From contig JAGLDT010000006.1 in the NCBI GenBank assembly GCA_023145485.1, positions 1 through 13,066 of the forward strand: a stretch of 13,066 nt of DNA. Direction: 5' to 3'. Below are positions 12,272 to 13,066 of the stretch, one piece after another (position 1 is the stretch's first letter; each line of letters starts with the position of its first letter). Below the pieces are notes generated by a model that saw only the letters and a program-made list of their open reading frames with translations, had not been told where the DNA came from and did no database searches. Origin of the DNA: Cocleimonas sp. (GTDB taxonomy: Bacteria; Pseudomonadota; Gammaproteobacteria; Thiotrichales; Thiotrichaceae). A program made the translations under genes and the position numbers.

Positions 12272-12562
12272 CTAACGTTCTATCTTTAACATTTTTGCTT
12301 TAAAAACAAAAGTACCAAAAGGGATAAACGAAGCAACAAATCCTGTCATTGTTTTTAAAGGATCTAACTCATTTTTAGCAGCATGCGAGAATAAAAGAAC
12401 AAGAAAGCTTAAAAATAAAATGCCATGCAAAGGACCAATAATTTTTACAGCTTCTGGGATTCCTGCATAATACTTGAGTGGCATAGCAACAAATAGTAAA
12501 AGAATAAGAGAGGAGCCTTCAAATAAAGCAGCCCAGCGCAGTAGTGAAAAATCAGGTTTCAT
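12272..12562 (-). CDS. DUF3817 family small integral membrane protein
   Basis: At 96 residues this fits the DUF3817 family (usually about 90-110). It has the conserved N-terminal LRWAALFEGSSLILLLFVAMPLKY block (8-31) with a first membrane helix, GIPEAVKIIGPLHGILF (34-50) entering a second helix that runs to about 58, a short loop KNELDPLKT and a third hydrophobic stretch FVASFIPFGTFVF (75-87), then a basic end KAKMLKIER. The His in PLHG and the Glu in FEG are typical family residues. GGGGT stands 5-6 bases before the ATG as the ribosome site. The family has no established function. It is divergent from the Tat-exported gene at 12963, and inverted repeats (12586-12623) lie just upstream of its start. 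Confidence 0.85.
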   Translation of the reverse strand: MKPDFSLLRWAALFEGSSLILLLFVAMPLKYYAGIPEAVKIIGPLHGILFLSFLVLLFSHAAKNELDPLKTMTGFVASFIPFGTFVFKAKMLKIER

Positions 12563-12585
12563 TTTTACCCCAAGTTTATAAAATA

Positions 12586-12623
12586 AATGATTCTATCATT
12601 AATCACGACGTACTAAATGATAG
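12586..12623. repeat. Overlapping inverted repeats upstream of the DUF3817 gene
   Basis: AATGAT-TCT-ATCATT (12586-12600) is a perfect dyad. Its right part CTATCATT (12593-12600) is also an 8-base inverted match to AATGATAG (12616-12623). Three ATGAT half-sites thus sit 24-61 bases before the start codon, where a promoter would be expected, so an operator is plausible. Confidence 0.4.
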
Positions 12624-12835
12624 TTCGCAAACAGCCTCTATTAGTTTTAGTTTGATCGTTAATAATCCACTCAGCTTGTCTAAAAAAATCACGTCCTATA
12701 AAATTCGCTAAATTCATGCAATAAGTCTTTCTTATAAAAAAGAAAACACAGCCACCCTATCAAATATTGACAACTATTAACTAAATCAATACCCCATAAC
12801 AATTTATAAGCTATCAACAAGAGGATACATTACCC

Positions 12836-12863
12836 TTCACTTTTAAAGTAAATCCAGTATGAT
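12836..12863 (+). promoter_or_regulatory. Candidate promoter for the Tat-exported protein gene
   Basis: TTCACT (12836-12841), a 16-base spacer and TATGAT (12858-12863) form a plausible sigma-70 promoter with a leader of about 90 bases. The -10 matches consensus at 5 of 6 positions, the -35 at only 4. Confidence 0.25.
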
Positions 12864-12962
12864 GAGCGTTATATTTTCAACAATATCTCAATCACTGTTA
12901 GATAAAAGGGGATTGCTTGCAATTTCCAACTATAAGTTAGCCAAAGGAAAGGAGATTTTCAT

Positions 12963-13066
12963 ATGAAAAAAAACACCCCAACATTAAATCGTCGTGGTTT
13001 TTTAAAAATAGCAGGCGCAACGGGCATCGCAGCAACAGCTCCCCTATTTTTTATCAAAGGTGCTTA
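12963..13066 (+). CDS. Tat-exported protein, N-terminal fragment (cut by window edge)
   Basis: Only the first 34 codons are present. They encode a twin-arginine signal: a polar N-region, NRRGFLK (residues 9-15, matching S/T-R-R-x-F-L-K except for Asn in first place), then the mildly hydrophobic stretch IAGATGIAATAPLFFI. Such leaders occur on cofactor-containing oxidoreductases and on periplasmic substrate-binding proteins. The fragment is too short to choose. GGAGA lies 7-8 bases before the ATG, a good ribosome site. It is divergent from the DUF3817 gene. Confidence 0.85.
   Translation, partial: MKKNTPTLNRRGFLKIAGATGIAATAPLFFIKGA

Larger units (their letters stand above)
12563..12962. other. 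400-base divergent intergenic region
   Basis: Very AT-rich, with no supported gene. The left end has inverted repeats near the DUF3817 start. The right end has a candidate promoter (12836-12863), the small dyad ATTGC-TT-GCAAT (12912-12923) and the GGAGA ribosome site (12951-12955) for the gene at 12963. Between about 12624 and 12830 I see nothing I can name. Confidence 0.6.

Noticed and set aside
1..13066. CRISPR array, tRNA or rRNA genes, insertion sequence, prophage or toxin-antitoxin pair
   Set aside because: I looked for regular spaced repeats, tRNA-like folds, transposase motifs and paired small genes and found none. The repeats present are curlin coding repeats or isolated dyads.

Overview
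The window looks like an AT-rich gammaproteobacterial chromosome. The main support is the block mutL-miaA-hfq-hflX, a hallmark gene order of this class. FtsE, FtsX, HemN, Hfq and HflX are all close to their gammaproteobacterial relatives, and an RpoE-type (DUF1131/YfeY-like) lipoprotein follows. The MutL carries the endonuclease motif found in bacteria that lack MutH, so this is not an Escherichia-like enteric. A marine or sulfur-oxidising gammaproteobacterium is possible, but I cannot fix the genus. No tRNA, rRNA, CRISPR, transposase or phage gene was recognised.

Left part (1-3668, minus strand). Two adjacent genes encode secreted curlin-repeat proteins of 211 and 372 residues, probable amyloid subunits, with the smaller one transcribed first. 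No csgC, D, E, F or G homologue is in view. Upstream on the same strand lies hemN, the oxygen-independent coproporphyrinogen III oxidase. Its promoter holds a perfect FNR box (TTGAT-N4-ATCAA) at class II spacing from a -10 hexamer, so anaerobic control is likely. The 484-base gap between hemN and the plus-strand block also holds a 40-codon TTG-start ORF with a textbook Shine-Dalgarno site, possibly under the same FNR box.

Centre (4153-10480, plus strand). ftsE-ftsX (divisome ABC complex) is followed tightly by mutL (mismatch repair) and miaA (tRNA i6A37 synthesis), then by hfq (RNA chaperone) with its own leader and a strong terminator, then by hflX (ribosome-rescue GTPase) starting with TTG. 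In many gammaproteobacteria amiB precedes mutL. Here ftsEX is in that place, which is notable because FtsEX controls AmiB through EnvC. hflKC does not follow hflX.

Right part (10481-13066). A DUF1131 lipoprotein gene (plus) converges on an unrecognised lipoprotein gene (minus), with a terminator hairpin between them. A 311-base gap rich in inverted repeats follows, then a DUF3817 small membrane protein (minus), a 400-base divergent intergenic region, and the first 34 codons of a Tat-exported protein that runs off the right edge.
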